Assembly (NCBI RefSeq): GCF_008727755.1 | Contig: NZ_CP044231.1 | Span: 1,116,001 to 1,180,000 of the forward strand | Reading direction: 5' to 3' | Source: Microbacterium caowuchunii | GTDB taxonomy: Bacteria; Actinomycetota; Actinomycetes; Actinomycetales; Microbacteriaceae | DNA: 64,000 nt | In this document: piece by piece, positions 1-10,165 of the stretch | Position numbering within the stretch: the first letter of the stretch is position 1 | Layout of the letters: each line of letters starts with the position of its first letter | Translations under genes and position numbers: made by a program | The notes under the pieces: model-generated | What the model saw: only the letters and a program-made list of their open reading frames with translations | The model's database searches: none | Told to the model about the DNA's origin: nothing

Positions 1-291
1 GCCGAGGACCTCGACGGCGTATTCGAGACTTCCGACCACGGAGTCCGAGATGACCTGACCGGCGTTGCGCACGACGAACAGGTCGCCGAGCCCCTCGTCG
101 AAGATGATCTCCGCGGCGAGGCGCGAGTCCGAGCATCCGAACAGCGCAGCCCGCGGACGCTGTCCGCCGGCGAGTTCGTGCCGTCGCTCGACGTCCTGGC
201 GGGGGTGGCGCGGAGTGCCGGAGACGAAGCGGGCGTTCCCCTCGAGCATCTCCGCCCACACGCGGCGCGGGGTCAGCGAGGTGTCGGTCAC
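1..291 (-). CDS. Beta-class carbonic anhydrase, N-terminal part (runs off the window)
   Basis: Only the first 97 codons are present; the rest lies before base 1. The visible part contains the zinc-site motif GCSDSR (first Cys at about residue 53) and the following EIIFDEGLGDLFVVRNAG segment, both typical of beta carbonic anhydrases, which interconvert CO2 and bicarbonate in the cytoplasm. The start is taken as GTG at 291, which overlaps the TGA stop of the upstream DUF4245 gene (GTGA). It therefore reads as the last visible member of an xseA-xseB-DUF4245-carbonic anhydrase run on the minus strand. The remaining zinc ligands (His and second Cys) would lie outside the window, so catalytic completeness cannot be judged. 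Confidence 0.88.
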   Translation of the reverse strand, partial: MTDTSLTPRRVWAEMLEGNARFVSGTPRHPRQDVERRHELAGGQRPRAALFGCSDSRLAAEIIFDEGLGDLFVVRNAGQVISDSVVGSLEYAVEVLG

Positions 292-929
292 GGGGTCTCC
301 TTCGCGCGGATGGTGATCTGGTCGGTCAGACCGGCGGCCACGGTCGCGGCCGTCTCGGCATCCGCCGTGCCGTAAATCAGGATCTGGTCGGTTCCGGCCT
401 GGGTGCCCAGCGCATACGAGATGTTCCCCGCGCGGGCGGAGTCGCTGATGCGGTACTCGTCCCAGGTGATTCCATCGATGGTCACCGTGCCGTCGGGAAC
501 CTCTCCGGAAAGGGTGCGTGAGGCCCAGGACGGGTCGGGATCGAAGGCCTGCGACACCCGGATGAAGCTCGTGTCGTCGGGGACGTAGACCGCGGTGAAC
601 GCCTTGACGCTGTCGCCCTCCATCTTCGCGGCGTTGACCCGCCAGTCGTCGGGGACGTCGGGGGAGATCACGGTGCGGCCATAGACCTCGCCGAGTCCGG
701 CGGCCACCTCGGCCACGTCGATGTCGGGGGGCGTGGCGACGTCTCCGCGGGGAACGCCCAGGACGACCACCGCGACGACGGCGAGGGTGACCAGCAGCGC
801 GGCGATCAGGTTCCGGAAGGTCTGGCTGGAGCGATAGATGCGCGAGGACTCCGCCTTGCGGCTGGCGGTCTCGCTGGGCGTCTCGGGGCGCCCGAGCTCA
901 GCCACGACGCGCGGGGCACGGTTCGCCAT
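288..929 (-). CDS. DUF4245 family membrane-anchored protein
   Basis: A 213-residue protein with a basic cytoplasmic N-terminus, one hydrophobic segment at roughly residues 40-60 (IAALLVTLAVVAVVVLGV) and an exported C-terminal domain rich in Asp, Thr and Val. The pattern, including DDWRVN and the repeated beta-rich segments, matches the actinobacterial DUF4245 family, whose function is unknown. The ATG at 929 is chosen because it overlaps the xseB stop (TGATG), whereas the longer open frame would run far into xseB. The position between exonuclease VII and a carbonic anhydrase suggests co-transcription rather than shared function. Confidence 0.8.
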   Translation of the reverse strand: MANRAPRVVAELGRPETPSETASRKAESSRIYRSSQTFRNLIAALLVTLAVVAVVVLGVPRGDVATPPDIDVAEVAAGLGEVYGRTVISPDVPDDWRVNAAKMEGDSVKAFTAVYVPDDTSFIRVSQAFDPDPSWASRTLSGEVPDGTVTIDGITWDEYRISDSARAGNISYALGTQAGTDQILIYGTADAETAATVAAGLTDQITIRAKETP

Positions 930-1159
930 CAGGCGTCGCCCTCCACCGCGCTGCGGGCGGCGTCGAGGCGCCGTTTGGCCCCGAGCAGCCACTCCTCGCA
1001 GCGGGCGGCGAGGGCTTCCCCACGCTCCCAGAGAGCGAGGGAGTGTTCAAGCGTGGGCGAGCCTTGCTCGAGCTCCGCGACGACGGTCACGAGCTCGTCG
1101 CGGGCCTGTTCGAAGGACAGGGAGGCCACGTCGGCGGTGTTCTCCTGCGGCGCGGACAT
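929..1159 (-). CDS. xseB: Exodeoxyribonuclease VII small subunit
   Basis: A 76-residue protein, the usual length for XseB. It contains the family core [19 protein letters not shown] followed by [19 protein letters not shown], which forms the helical hairpin that binds the XseA subunit. Exonuclease VII degrades single-stranded DNA from both ends in the cytoplasm. The ATG at 1159 gives the canonical N-terminus; upstream in-frame codons would overlap xseA. The gene directly follows xseA with a short gap, so the two subunits are made from one transcript. Confidence 0.93.
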   Translation of the reverse strand: MSAPQENTADVASLSFEQARDELVTVVAELEQGSPTLEHSLALWERGEALAARCEEWLLGAKRRLDAARSAVEGDA

Positions 1160-1169
1160 GGCTTCCATT

Positions 1170-2471
1170 CTAGGCGGGCTCCGACGCGTCGCCGGACGTC
1201 GCCTCGGACACCTCGCCGGCGGAACGGGCACCGAAGGAGCCGCGGCCCACGCTGACGACGACCTCCGTCCCGTCGGGGGCCTGGGCGGCATCCCGGATGA
1301 TCAGGCCACCCGACAGATGCGCGATCGCGTAACCGCGGGCGAGCGTCGCCCCGGGGGAGAGGGCGCGCAGGGAGGCGCGCAGCTCGGCGGTCTCGCGGGA
1401 GGCGCGGGCGAGTCGGCGCTCGAGGGTGTCGCGGCCTCGGGCGGCGAGGAGCTCGACTTCGTGTGAGCGGCGTTCGACGGTGGATTCGGGCGTGCGGAGC
1501 ACGGGCCGCGAGCGGAGCTGTTCGAGCTGGGCGATATCGTGCGACACCCGCATCGCAAGACGGGAGCCGAGCCGCGAGCGGAGCTGACGCACGAGCGCAC
1601 GCTGCTCCGAGACGTCCGGGACGACACGCTTGGCGGCATCCGTGGGCGTGGATGCCCGCAGGTCGGCGACGTCGTCGAGCAGCGGGTGGTCGTTCTCGTG
1701 ACCGATCGCGGAGACCACCGGGGTGGATGCGGCAGCCACCGCGCGCAGGAGGCGTTCGTCACTGAAACCCAGCAGATGCTGCGGGTCCCCGCCGCCGCGG
1801 GCGATGATGATCACGTCGACGTCCGGGTCCTCGTCGAGCGTCTTCAGCGCGGCGATCGTCTCCGGCACGCAGCGATCGCCCTGCACGGCGGCGTGCACCG
1901 TGCGGAACTCCACATGCGGCCAGCGCAGTTCGGCGTTGCGGTGCACGTCCTTCTCTGCGTCCGACCGCTCGCCCGTGATGAGCCCGATCACGTGCGGCAG
2001 GAACGGCAGGGGCTTCTTCCGCTCGGGGGAGAAGAGCCCCTCCGCGCGCAGTGCGGCACGCAACCGTTCCAGCCGTTCCAGCTGGTCGCCCAGCCCGGTG
2101 TGGCGCATCGCCGCGACCAGGACCGTGAAGTCCCCCGTCTTCACGAAGTAGTCGGACTTGACGCTCGCGATGACGCGGTCACCGATCTTGAGGTCGTCGG
2201 GGAGGCGCTGCACGGTCGAGGACCAGATGCGGAACCCGACGCTCGCGTCGGCGGTCAGGTCCTTGAGTCGCCCGTACACGTTGCCGCCGCGGACGTTCCA
2301 CGAGGTGATCTCGCCCTCGACCCACACCGAGCCCCATCCGGAGACGAATGCGCGGATGGTCTCGTTGAATCGGGCGACCGATGTGGGGGCGTCCTTCGTG
2401 GCCTCCCGGGGGTGCACGGAGTCGGCGGGCGGGGCCTGTCCGGGAACGGGATCCGGTGCAAACCTCGTCAT
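1170..2471 (-). CDS. xseA: Exodeoxyribonuclease VII large subunit
   Basis: A 433-residue protein close to the family norm. It has an N-terminal OB-fold ([20 protein letters not shown]), the catalytic-domain motifs [17 protein letters not shown] and [19 protein letters not shown], and a long C-terminal helical region that binds the XseB subunits. The ATG at 2471 is used; the open frame extends upstream but that part lies antisense to ispH. The gene is divergent from ispH, with only about 60 bp between the starts, so the two promoters must lie back to back. Confidence 0.95.
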   Translation of the reverse strand: MTRFAPDPVPGQAPPADSVHPREATKDAPTSVARFNETIRAFVSGWGSVWVEGEITSWNVRGGNVYGRLKDLTADASVGFRIWSSTVQRLPDDLKIGDRVIASVKSDYFVKTGDFTVLVAAMRHTGLGDQLERLERLRAALRAEGLFSPERKKPLPFLPHVIGLITGERSDAEKDVHRNAELRWPHVEFRTVHAAVQGDRCVPETIAALKTLDEDPDVDVIIIARGGGDPQHLLGFSDERLLRAVAAASTPVVSAIGHENDHPLLDDVADLRASTPTDAAKRVVPDVSEQRALVRQLRSRLGSRLAMRVSHDIAQLEQLRSRPVLRTPESTVERRSHEVELLAARGRDTLERRLARASRETAELRASLRALSPGATLARGYAIAHLSGGLIIRDAAQAPDGTEVVVSVGRGSFGARSAGEVSEATSGDASEPA

Positions 2472-2519
2472 GCGTTGTTCCTCACGTGAGCCATCGGCCG
2501 GTGTCCAGGGGTACGCCCG

Positions 2520-2525
2520 TAGAAT
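2520..2525 (+). promoter_or_regulatory. Leaderless -10 box for ispH
   Basis: TAGAAT ends six bases before the GTG start of ispH, so transcription should begin at or next to the start codon. No Shine-Dalgarno sequence lies between them. Confidence 0.6.
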
Positions 2526-2531
2526 CGGGGG

Positions 2532-3593
2532 GTGACCTCCACCGCTGTGCATCTGCCCGTTCCCCGAATCCCGGGGCGCCGCGGCCGCCTCCAGGATATC
2601 CCCGTGGTCGGACACAAGAAGGTCCTGCTCGCCGCTCCCCGGGGATACTGCGCGGGGGTGGACCGTGCCGTCGTCGCGGTCGAGAAAGCTCTGGACCGCT
2701 ATGGGGCACCCGTCTACGTGCGCAAGCAGATCGTGCACAACATCCACGTCGTCACCGAGCTCGAGGCCAAGGGGGCCGTCTTCGTCGACGAGGTCGATGA
2801 GGTGCCGGCCGGCGCCCACGTCGTCTTCAGCGCCCACGGGGTGTCGCCGGCCGTCGTCTCCGCCGCGGCCGACCGTGGCCTGCAGGCGATCGATGCGACC
2901 TGCCCGCTGGTCACGAAGGTGCACCGCGAGGCCGTCCGGTTCGCGCGGGACGATTTCCAGATCCTGCTGATCGGTCACCTGGGGCACGAAGAGGTGGAAG
3001 GCACCGCGGGCGAGGCGCCCGACCACGTCACGATCGTGAACTCACCCGCGGATGCCGACACCGTCGAGGTCCGCGATCCGGAGAAGGTCGTCTGGCTGTC
3101 GCAGACGACGTTGTCGGTCGACGAGACCATGGAGACGGTGCGCCGCCTGCGGCTGCGTTTCCCGCACCTGCAGGATCCGCCCTCGGACGACATCTGCTAC
3201 GCCACGCAGAACCGCCAGGTCGCGATCAAGAAGGTCGCTGTCGGCGCGGATCTCGTGATCGTGGTCGGATCGGCGAACTCGTCCAACAGCGTTCGGCTCG
3301 TCGAGGTCGCGCTGGAGCACGGAGCGAAGGCGGCCTATCGGGTCGACTACGCCGACGAGGTCCGCCAGGAATGGCTCGAGGGCGTCGAGACGGTGGGCGT
3401 CACGAGCGGGGCGTCGGTTCCGGAGGTGCTCGTCCAGGAGGTCCTGGAGGCGCTCTCGGATGCCGGATACCGCGACATCGAAGAGGTCCGCACGGCCGAA
3501 GAGGATCTGATCTTCTCCCTGCCGAAGGAACTCCGCCAGGACACCGCCGACCGTCGGGGCGGTCGCTCGACGACGGATCGGAGCGGCGCATGA
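2532..3593 (+). CDS. ispH: 4-hydroxy-3-methylbut-2-enyl diphosphate reductase
   Basis: IspH (LytB) catalyses the last step of the MEP isoprenoid pathway, reducing HMBPP to IPP and DMAPP with a [4Fe-4S] cluster. The three cluster cysteines are present in their usual contexts: PRGYCAG (C40), DATCPLV (C124) and DICYAT (C222). The His motifs HNIHVV, SAHGVSP and [10 protein letters not shown] and the SSNS substrate loop are also present. The length of 353 residues is normal for actinobacteria. It starts with GTG and ends in an ATGA overlap with the next gene. The last 30 residues are a hydrophilic tail without family motifs. Confidence 0.96.
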   Translation: MTSTAVHLPVPRIPGRRGRLQDIPVVGHKKVLLAAPRGYCAGVDRAVVAVEKALDRYGAPVYVRKQIVHNIHVVTELEAKGAVFVDEVDEVPAGAHVVFSAHGVSPAVVSAAADRGLQAIDATCPLVTKVHREAVRFARDDFQILLIGHLGHEEVEGTAGEAPDHVTIVNSPADADTVEVRDPEKVVWLSQTTLSVDETMETVRRLRLRFPHLQDPPSDDICYATQNRQVAIKKVAVGADLVIVVGSANSSNSVRLVEVALEHGAKAAYRVDYADEVRQEWLEGVETVGVTSGASVPEVLVQEVLEALSDAGYRDIEEVRTAEEDLIFSLPKELRQDTADRRGGRSTTDRSGA

Positions 3594-4174
3594 GTGACCC
3601 CACCGGCCAGCAGCGCCCCCGCCCGCAGTACGGCGAGTACGCGACGCCGGAGGAACAGCGCGCGCGCATCCGCCAGCCGGATCCGGCGTTCGCCGTGACG
3701 CCGGAGACGGTCCCGGCCGCCGCGGCCCCGGCATCCGTGCCGCCGACCGCGCCGGCCGGCCGCGCCAGCGCGGTGAAGGCCATGTCCGGGCCTCGCCTCG
3801 CCGACCGGATCATCACGTTCGGCCTGCTCGGTTACGGACTCTTCACGGTGCTGGGCTCCATCCCGGCGGCGACCGACTACGCCCAGTTCGCCTCGACCTT
3901 CCTCGGTGTCTTCGGGGTGGACCAGGAGCTGGCCGATCCGGCCGGCGCGCGGGGCTGGGGACTGGCCGCAGCGCTCGTCCTCGGCATCGGCTGGGTCGCC
4001 ACCTTCGGCCTGTCCTGGATGAGCGTGCGCGCCCGGCGGATCAGCTTCTGGATCCCTCTCGTCGGCGGGATCGTCTTCAACATGGTGTCCTCCGTTCTGC
4101 TCGTCGTGCCGCTGATGTCGGATCCGGCCGTCTGGTCCGCGCTGCAGGACGCGCTCACCGCGCAGGTCGGCTGA
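3590..4174 (+). CDS. DUF6264-like small membrane protein
   Basis: A 194-residue protein with a Pro/Arg/Ala-rich cytoplasmic N-terminus ([18 protein letters not shown]) and about three hydrophobic segments from residue 80 onward. The N-terminal motif and layout resemble the DUF6264 proteins common in Microbacteriaceae; the function is unknown. The ATG overlaps the ispH stop (ATGA), so translation is probably coupled. The family name is from memory and is less certain than the membrane topology. Confidence 0.75.
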   Translation: MSDPTGQQRPRPQYGEYATPEEQRARIRQPDPAFAVTPETVPAAAAPASVPPTAPAGRASAVKAMSGPRLADRIITFGLLGYGLFTVLGSIPAATDYAQFASTFLGVFGVDQELADPAGARGWGLAAALVLGIGWVATFGLSWMSVRARRISFWIPLVGGIVFNMVSSVLLVVPLMSDPAVWSALQDALTAQVG

Positions 4175-4182
4175 TAACCGCG

Positions 4183-4734
4183 ATGCCTCGAGTCCTCGCG
4201 GTCTGCGCGGTGCACGAACTGCATCCGGACGCCGGGCCGGTCGGGGTGACCGGGATCGACAAGCGTCCTCTCGACGGACCCGTGCGCGTGGGCCCATACG
4301 GCGTCCGCGCGGACGTGCAGGCGAGTCGCAGGCATCACGGCGGACTGGACAAGGCCGTCTACGCCTATGCACAGGAGGACGCCGAGTTCTGGGAGCAGGA
4401 GCTGGGCCGCGCGGTCCCGCCCGGCCTGTTCGGCGAGAACCTGCGGACCGAGGGCATCGACGTGAACGCGGTCGTCGTGGGGGAGCAGTGGCAGGTGGGG
4501 GAGCGGCTGATCCTCGAGGTGACGTCGCCGCGCACCCCCTGTGCGACGTTCGCACGCTGGCTCGGCGCTCCGCATGAGCGCGGCTGGGTCAAGCGGTTCG
4601 CCGACGAGCGTCGGCTCGGCCCGTACTTCCGGGTCGTCCGTTCCGGCGACGCGCAGGCCGGCGACGAGATCGTCGTCCTCTCGCGTCCGGAGGCTGCGCC
4701 CACAATCCTGGACGTCTTCGCGGGCTGGTCCTGA
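4183..4734 (+). CDS. MOSC domain-containing protein
   Basis: A 183-residue protein covering a single MOSC domain, the fold found at the C-terminus of molybdenum-cofactor sulfurases and in YiiM/YuaD-like proteins. Supporting motifs are the early HHGGLDKAVYAYA segment, GLFGENLRTEG and the conserved cysteine in TSPRTPCATF. MOSC proteins handle sulfur on molybdopterin or reduce N-hydroxylated compounds; the actual substrate here cannot be told. It starts eight bases after the preceding stop and is followed by a strong bidirectional terminator. Confidence 0.88.
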   Translation: MPRVLAVCAVHELHPDAGPVGVTGIDKRPLDGPVRVGPYGVRADVQASRRHHGGLDKAVYAYAQEDAEFWEQELGRAVPPGLFGENLRTEGIDVNAVVVGEQWQVGERLILEVTSPRTPCATFARWLGAPHERGWVKRFADERRLGPYFRVVRSGDAQAGDEIVVLSRPEAAPTILDVFAGWS

Positions 4735-4738
4735 GAAC

Positions 4739-4771
4739 ACGGATGCCCCGGCCATCGGCCGGGGCATCCGT
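4739..4771. terminator. Bidirectional terminator between the MOSC gene and fba
   Basis: A perfect 15-bp stem (arms 4739-4753 and 4757-4771) with a 3-base loop lies between two convergent genes. The stem is very GC-rich and is not followed by a T-run on either strand. Confidence 0.85.
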
Positions 4772-4782
4772 CATCCGATCGG

Positions 4783-5814
<1,032 letters not shown>

Positions 5815-5994
5815 TGTCTGCTCCTTGCTCGATGCGTGGGGTTCTCCGCAACTCTAGCGAAGCGGCCCCGCCCGCAGCAGGTCCGGACCGCCTGAGCGGG
5901 GCTTTCCGGCTCCTGGAAATTCCGGGCCGGAAAGAATGGGGAAAACTTCGCCTGCGCCGCGCCGTGATCTCCTGTCTGCCTCTCGGAGCGTGGC

Positions 5995-6000
5995 TAGGCT
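5995..6000 (+). promoter_or_regulatory. Leaderless -10 box for glpX
   Basis: TAGGCT ends seven bases before the ATG of glpX; no ribosome binding site is visible. Confidence 0.55.
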
Positions 6001-6007
6001 GGCGGGC

Positions 6008-6997
6008 ATGGTGAGCCTTACCGCGGACATGAGTCCGCTGCATCCGGACCGGAACCTCGCACTCGAACTGGTCCGCGCGACCGAAGCGGCCGCGATCCGG
6101 TCGGTGCCCTTCATCGGCCGCGGTCGCAAGGAAGAGGCGGATGGCGCCGCCGTCGACGCCATGCGTGCGTTCCTGGACACCGTGAACTTCGACGGCGTCA
6201 TCGTGATCGGCGAGGGCGAGAAAGACAACGCGCCCATGCTCTTCAACGGAGAGCGTGTCGGAACCGGTCGCGGCCCGCAGTGCGACGTCGCGGTCGACCC
6301 GATCGACGGCACGTCCTTGACCGCCGCCGGGCGGAACAACGCCCTGTCCGTGATCGCCGTCTCCGACCGCGGCACGATGCTCGACGCCTCGACGGTCTTC
6401 TACATGGACAAACTCGTCACCGGTCCGGCCGGTGTCGGCGTCGTCGACATCCGCCTGCCCATCGGGGAGAACATCCGGCGTCTCGCTAAGGCGCTCGGCA
6501 AGCCCGTCGACGAGCTCGTCGTCTCGGTGCTCCACCGCGACCGCCACGACCGGCTGATCGAGGAGATCCGCGAAGCCGGCGCCGGTACCCGCCTGATGAG
6601 CGACGGCGACGTCGCCGGCGGGATCAACGCCGCGCGGCACAACGCCCGTACCGACATGTGCGTGGGCATCGGTGGCAGCCCGGAGGGCATCGTCACGGCG
6701 TGCGCGATCAAGGCGCTCGGCGGTCACATCCAGGGCCGTCTCGCGCCCCTGGACGACGATGAGAAGCAGCGCGGCATCGACGCCGGACTCAAGTTCGACG
6801 GCCACGTGTACGAGGCGGACGAGCTGGTCACCGGGAGCAACACGCTGTTCGTGGCCACGGGGGTCACGGACGGTCAGCTGGTTGCGGGCGTGCGTCGCGA
6901 AGGCGGGTACGTGTACACCGAGAGCGTGGTCCTCCGCGGTGCGTCGGGGACCCTCCGCCGCATCACGTCGGAGCACCTCACCTCGAAGTGGCTGTGA
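6008..6997 (+). CDS. glpX: Class II fructose-1,6-bisphosphatase
   Basis: A 329-residue GlpX-type phosphatase, the gluconeogenic enzyme of most actinobacteria. The metal-binding motifs IGEGEKDNAPM and VDPIDGT are intact, as are the later SDGDVAGGI and GGSPEG segments. The ATG at 6008 gives the usual N-terminus (LHPDRNLALELVRATEAAA); the open frame extends 24 codons upstream but lacks family similarity there. GTG at 6011 is a possible alternative start. Confidence 0.95.
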   Translation: MVSLTADMSPLHPDRNLALELVRATEAAAIRSVPFIGRGRKEEADGAAVDAMRAFLDTVNFDGVIVIGEGEKDNAPMLFNGERVGTGRGPQCDVAVDPIDGTSLTAAGRNNALSVIAVSDRGTMLDASTVFYMDKLVTGPAGVGVVDIRLPIGENIRRLAKALGKPVDELVVSVLHRDRHDRLIEEIREAGAGTRLMSDGDVAGGINAARHNARTDMCVGIGGSPEGIVTACAIKALGGHIQGRLAPLDDDEKQRGIDAGLKFDGHVYEADELVTGSNTLFVATGVTDGQLVAGVRREGGYVYTESVVLRGASGTLRRITSEHLTSKWL

Positions 6998-7118
6998 CCG
7001 GACACTGACCGGAACGGCGCCGCGTCGCCCCGGTCGTTCTCAGAGGGGTCTGGCACAATGGGGGCGTCGAGTCACCGTTGATGTCGATCTCATTCAGCGA
7101 GAACGAAAGGGATGAACG

Positions 7119-7337
7119 ATGTCCTCTCCAGCATCCGGCTCGAATCCGCCCACCGGCGCTCAGGCGGTCGTGGCGAACGCGGTCGTCTCGAACGATCCGG
7201 CGCGACGCCCGGATGTCCTCTTCCGGGTCCGCCGGGAAGAGGGACAGCAAACCAGTCCCTGGTGGATGATCGGCGCGTTCGTCGGTGTCTCCGCGATCGT
7301 GCTCGTGCTCTTCAGCTTCGTGCCCGGCGGGGCCTGA
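7119..7337 (+). CDS. Small single-pass membrane protein, unknown
   Basis: A 72-residue protein with a hydrophilic N-terminal half and one C-terminal hydrophobic helix (MIGAFVGVSAIVLVLFSFV). The ATG has a GAAAGGGA ribosome binding site eight bases upstream, and a CACAAT -10-like box lies about 60 bases before it. I recognise no family. The gene stands alone between glpX and the convergent rmuC. Confidence 0.7.
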   Translation: MSSPASGSNPPTGAQAVVANAVVSNDPARRPDVLFRVRREEGQQTSPWWMIGAFVGVSAIVLVLFSFVPGGA

Positions 7338-7380
7338 TCCGGTAGCTCCGAGCGCCGTCCCGCGGCGGACCGATCAGGCC
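7331..7380. terminator. Convergent terminator hairpin
   Basis: Arms 7331-7339 and 7372-7380 (GGCCTGATC / GATCAGGCC) pair perfectly, with further partial pairing inside. It overlaps the ends of the small membrane protein gene and of rmuC. Confidence 0.55.
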
Positions 7381-8684
7381 CGGGGATCCGACATGGTCGG
7401 TTCCGCGAGGGTTGTGGTGGGCGTGTCGGTCTCCTCCGCGGGGGAGTTTCCGTCGGTCGCCGCACGGACCGCGGAGAGCGCCGCGGTGAATTCCGGCGCG
7501 CTGAGCGCACGCGGGGACACCTCGACCAGCGCGGGCGCGGCGGTCGTGTCGAGCTTGGTCTCGTCGATGCCGGGGAAGCGTCGTGCGCTGACGAGCACGC
7601 GGGACTCGAGCGACCCGACGAACTTGTTGTAACCGTCCACGGTGCGCTGGATCCCCCGACGGAGCTCGTCCACGTGCCCGGCCAGGCCGCTCAGCCGTTC
7701 GTACAGCTGGGATCCGAGGGTGAACAGCTCCCGCGCCTCGTCGGACACCGCCTGCTGGGTCCACGTGTAGGCGACGGTCTTGAGCACCGCCCAGAGGTTC
7801 ACCGGTGAGGCGAGGGCGACCCGCTGGCGGAACGCGTGGTCGAGCAGCGCAGGGTCGTCGTCGAGGGCAGACGCCAGCAGCGACTCGATGGGGACGAAGC
7901 AGACCACGAACTCGGGACTGGTCTCCAGTCCGTGCCAGTACCGCTTCTTCGCCAGTGCGTCGATGTGCGCGCGGAGCGCCTTCACATGGCGTTCGCGGAG
8001 GGCGCGGCGTCGTGCGGCCTCTTCGCCCTGAGCCGACTCCGGGATCGCGCTCGCTTCGAGATAGGCGTCCAGAGGGACTTTCGCGTCGACCGCGATGGCC
8101 TTGCCGCCCGGCAACCGCACGATCATGTCCGGCCGTCCGGCACCGGCATCCGAGGTGATCGACGACTGCACGTCGAAGTCCACGTGCCGCGTGAGACCGG
8201 CCGCTTCGACGACGCGCCGCAGCTGCGTCTCACCCCAGACCCCACGGGTGCTGGAGGAGCGCAGGGCGCTGGAGAGGGATTCGGTCGTGGCCCGCAGCGC
8301 CTCGTCGGACTGCTGCGCGCGCCGCAGCTGCTCCGCAAGGGCGCCGTACTGGGCGTGCCGCTCGCGTTCGAGCTCGTCGACCTTCTGCTGCATCTGGGTC
8401 AGCGACTCACGCACGGGGGAGAGGGCCTGGAGGACGGACTGCTCGCGACGGTCGCGTTCGTCCCGGGCTCGTTGCTGAGCGCGGTCGCGTTCCACGAACT
8501 CGCGATACAGGTCGCCCTGACGTTCCAGCTCCGCGCGGGCGGCCGCGGCGGCGGACTCGGCGGCGGCCGCGCGCGCCGAGACGACGGAACGGGAGGCAGC
8601 GGCGCGGGAGTGCGCGGCGAACCATCCGAGTGCGGCGCCGACCAGGAGGCACAGCAGGGCGAGCGCGAGGGTCAGGAAGTCCAT
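7374..8684 (-). CDS. rmuC: DNA recombination protein RmuC
   Basis: A 436-residue RmuC-family protein. It has an N-terminal membrane anchor (residues about 3-22), a long Ala/Glu/Arg-rich coiled coil to about residue 130, and a nuclease-like core with the family signature GVWGETQLRRVVEAAGL and the DAKVPLDAYLEA motif. RmuC limits inversions at short inverted repeats, which is notable given the inverted repeats elsewhere in this window. A DnaQ-like exonuclease gene lies 34 or more bases upstream on the same strand, so they probably form a DNA-processing operon. Confidence 0.93.
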   Translation of the reverse strand: MDFLTLALALLCLLVGAALGWFAAHSRAAASRSVVSARAAAAESAAAAARAELERQGDLYREFVERDRAQQRARDERDRREQSVLQALSPVRESLTQMQQKVDELERERHAQYGALAEQLRRAQQSDEALRATTESLSSALRSSSTRGVWGETQLRRVVEAAGLTRHVDFDVQSSITSDAGAGRPDMIVRLPGGKAIAVDAKVPLDAYLEASAIPESAQGEEAARRRALRERHVKALRAHIDALAKKRYWHGLETSPEFVVCFVPIESLLASALDDDPALLDHAFRQRVALASPVNLWAVLKTVAYTWTQQAVSDEARELFTLGSQLYERLSGLAGHVDELRRGIQRTVDGYNKFVGSLESRVLVSARRFPGIDETKLDTTAAPALVEVSPRALSAPEFTAALSAVRAATDGNSPAEETDTPTTTLAEPTMSDPRA

Positions 8685-8718
8685 CCGGCCAGCATCGCGC
8701 AGACCACCGACATCCCGG

Positions 8719-9315
8719 TCACGCCGCGGCGGTCACGGCCAGTTCGGCGGGGGCGATCTCGCCGATCCGCACGCCGCTCAGCGTGGCGAGGTCCAGGATG
8801 GAGGTCGCGTCCCACCGGCGGGCCGCGTCGATCATGATGTGCGCCGAGGCCACGGCATCCGACGTCGCCTCGTGGTGCACGAGGTCGGTGAACCCGGCTG
8901 CGGCGGCCGCGATCGGCAGACGGTACGACGGCAACTGATAGGTGCGGCGGGCGACCTGGACGCTGCAGGCGTAGCGGTACGGCGGGCACGGATCGCCGGT
9001 CGCTTCGCACGCCCGGCGCAGCACGGCCATGTCGAATCCGGCGTTGTGCGCGACCAGCACGTCGTCTCCGGCGAAGGCCACGAGGTCCTGGAGCTGCTCG
9101 CTCCAGGTCTTCGCCGTCGCCACGTGGTGTTCCTCGATGCCGTGGATGCCGACGTTGATCTCGAAGAAGCGGTCGTGCCCCGCCGGCGGACGGATGAGCC
9201 ATCCGGCGGTCTCCACCACGCGTCCGTCACGGACCCGGGCCAGACCCACGCTGCAGGCGGACGCGCTGGAGGCGTTCGCCGTCTCGAAATCGATCGCGGT
9301 GAATTCCAATGGCAC
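8719..9315 (-). CDS. DEDDh 3'-5' exonuclease (DnaQ epsilon-like)
   Basis: A 198-residue exonuclease-domain protein. The acidic motifs are visible: FTAIDFETAN (Exo I, D and E), AHNAGFDMAVL (Exo II) and HEATSDAVASAH (Exo III, His and Asp). It probably trims 3' ends of DNA or RNA in the cytoplasm. Two GTG starts are possible: 9315 (used, with GGTGGAA upstream) or 9324, three codons longer. The last 40 residues extend beyond the nuclease core and contain a short helical segment like those that bind other replication or repair proteins; that role is a guess. Confidence 0.88.
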   Translation of the reverse strand: MPLEFTAIDFETANASSASACSVGLARVRDGRVVETAGWLIRPPAGHDRFFEINVGIHGIEEHHVATAKTWSEQLQDLVAFAGDDVLVAHNAGFDMAVLRRACEATGDPCPPYRYACSVQVARRTYQLPSYRLPIAAAAAGFTDLVHHEATSDAVASAHIMIDAARRWDATSILDLATLSGVRIGEIAPAELAVTAAA

Positions 9316-9380
9316 GATTTCCACCCTCGCCCGCCGCTTCCGGTTCCCGGCACAGGCGCGCCGATCGAGGGGCGGACACA

Positions 9381-9386
9381 TAGGGT
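9381..9386 (+). promoter_or_regulatory. Leaderless -10 box for the methyltransferase gene
   Basis: TAGGGT ends exactly six bases before the ATG at 9393; no ribosome binding site is visible. Confidence 0.55.
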
Positions 9387-9392
9387 CGGGGC

Positions 9393-10154
9393 ATGTCCTC
9401 CGACCATGAGATGTCCACGTCCTTCGGCCGCGAGGCGAGCGCCTACGAGCGCGGCCGCCCGGACTATCCGGCCGCTGCGGTGGCATGGCTGACCGCGCCG
9501 GCGCAGAGCGCCGGCCGGCGGCTGCGTGTCGCGGACGTGGGGGCGGGCACCGGCAAGCTGAGCCGCATCCTCGCCGCCGGGGGAGCCGACGTCGTCGCCG
9601 TCGATCCGGATGCGGACATGCTCGCCGCTCTCGCCGCCGCCGTTCCCGGCGTGCCGACCCTGGTGGGCACCGCGGAGCAGCTGCCGCTGGCCGATGACGA
9701 GTGCGACGCGGTCGTGCTCGGCCAGGCCTGGCACTGGGTGGATCCGGTGGCCGCGTCGCGCGAGGCGGGACGGGTGCTGAGGCCGGGCGGGGTGCTGGGG
9801 CTGATCTGGAACATCCGCGACGAGACCGTGCCGTGGGTGGCCCGTCTCACCGGGATCATGCACGGCAGCAACGCGGAGAAGATGCTCGCCGCCGGCGCTC
9901 CGCCGGTCGCGGAGCCGTTCCGAGGGCTCGAGACGGGCGACTGGTCGTGGTCGCGTCCCATGACGCGCGAGGACCTCTTGGCCATGGTGCGCTCCCGCAG
10001 TTACGTGATCACTGCGGACGCACCCGAGCGGGCGCGGATCGAGCGAGGCGTCGCCGACCTCTGCGACGAGATCGGCGCGGCCGGCGACGCGACCGTGGCG
10101 ATGCCGTACGTGACCCGGGCGTATCGGGCGGTGCTCCCCGGCCCGGCCATCTAG
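9393..10154 (+). CDS. Class I SAM-dependent methyltransferase
   Basis: A 253-residue protein with a Methyltransf_11-type Rossmann core. The SAM-binding motif is VADVGAGTGKLSRIL (about residues 47-61), followed by VVAVDPDADML, GTAEQLPLADDECDAVVLGQAWHW and the VLRPGGVLGLIWN segment. The substrate is unknown. The QAWHW motif and C-terminal region resemble methyltransferases acting on small molecules or trans-aconitate rather than on RNA. The stop codon TAG at 10152 is also the first half of the -10 box of ychF. Confidence 0.88.
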   Translation: MSSDHEMSTSFGREASAYERGRPDYPAAAVAWLTAPAQSAGRRLRVADVGAGTGKLSRILAAGGADVVAVDPDADMLAALAAAVPGVPTLVGTAEQLPLADDECDAVVLGQAWHWVDPVAASREAGRVLRPGGVLGLIWNIRDETVPWVARLTGIMHGSNAEKMLAAGAPPVAEPFRGLETGDWSWSRPMTREDLLAMVRSRSYVITADAPERARIERGVADLCDEIGAAGDATVAMPYVTRAYRAVLPGPAI

Positions 10155-10157
10155 ACT
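10152..10157 (+). promoter_or_regulatory. -10 box for ychF embedded in the preceding stop codon
   Basis: TAGACT ends eight bases before the GTG start of ychF. Its first three bases are the stop codon of the methyltransferase gene. Confidence 0.45.
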
Positions 10158-10165
10158 GGTCTCCC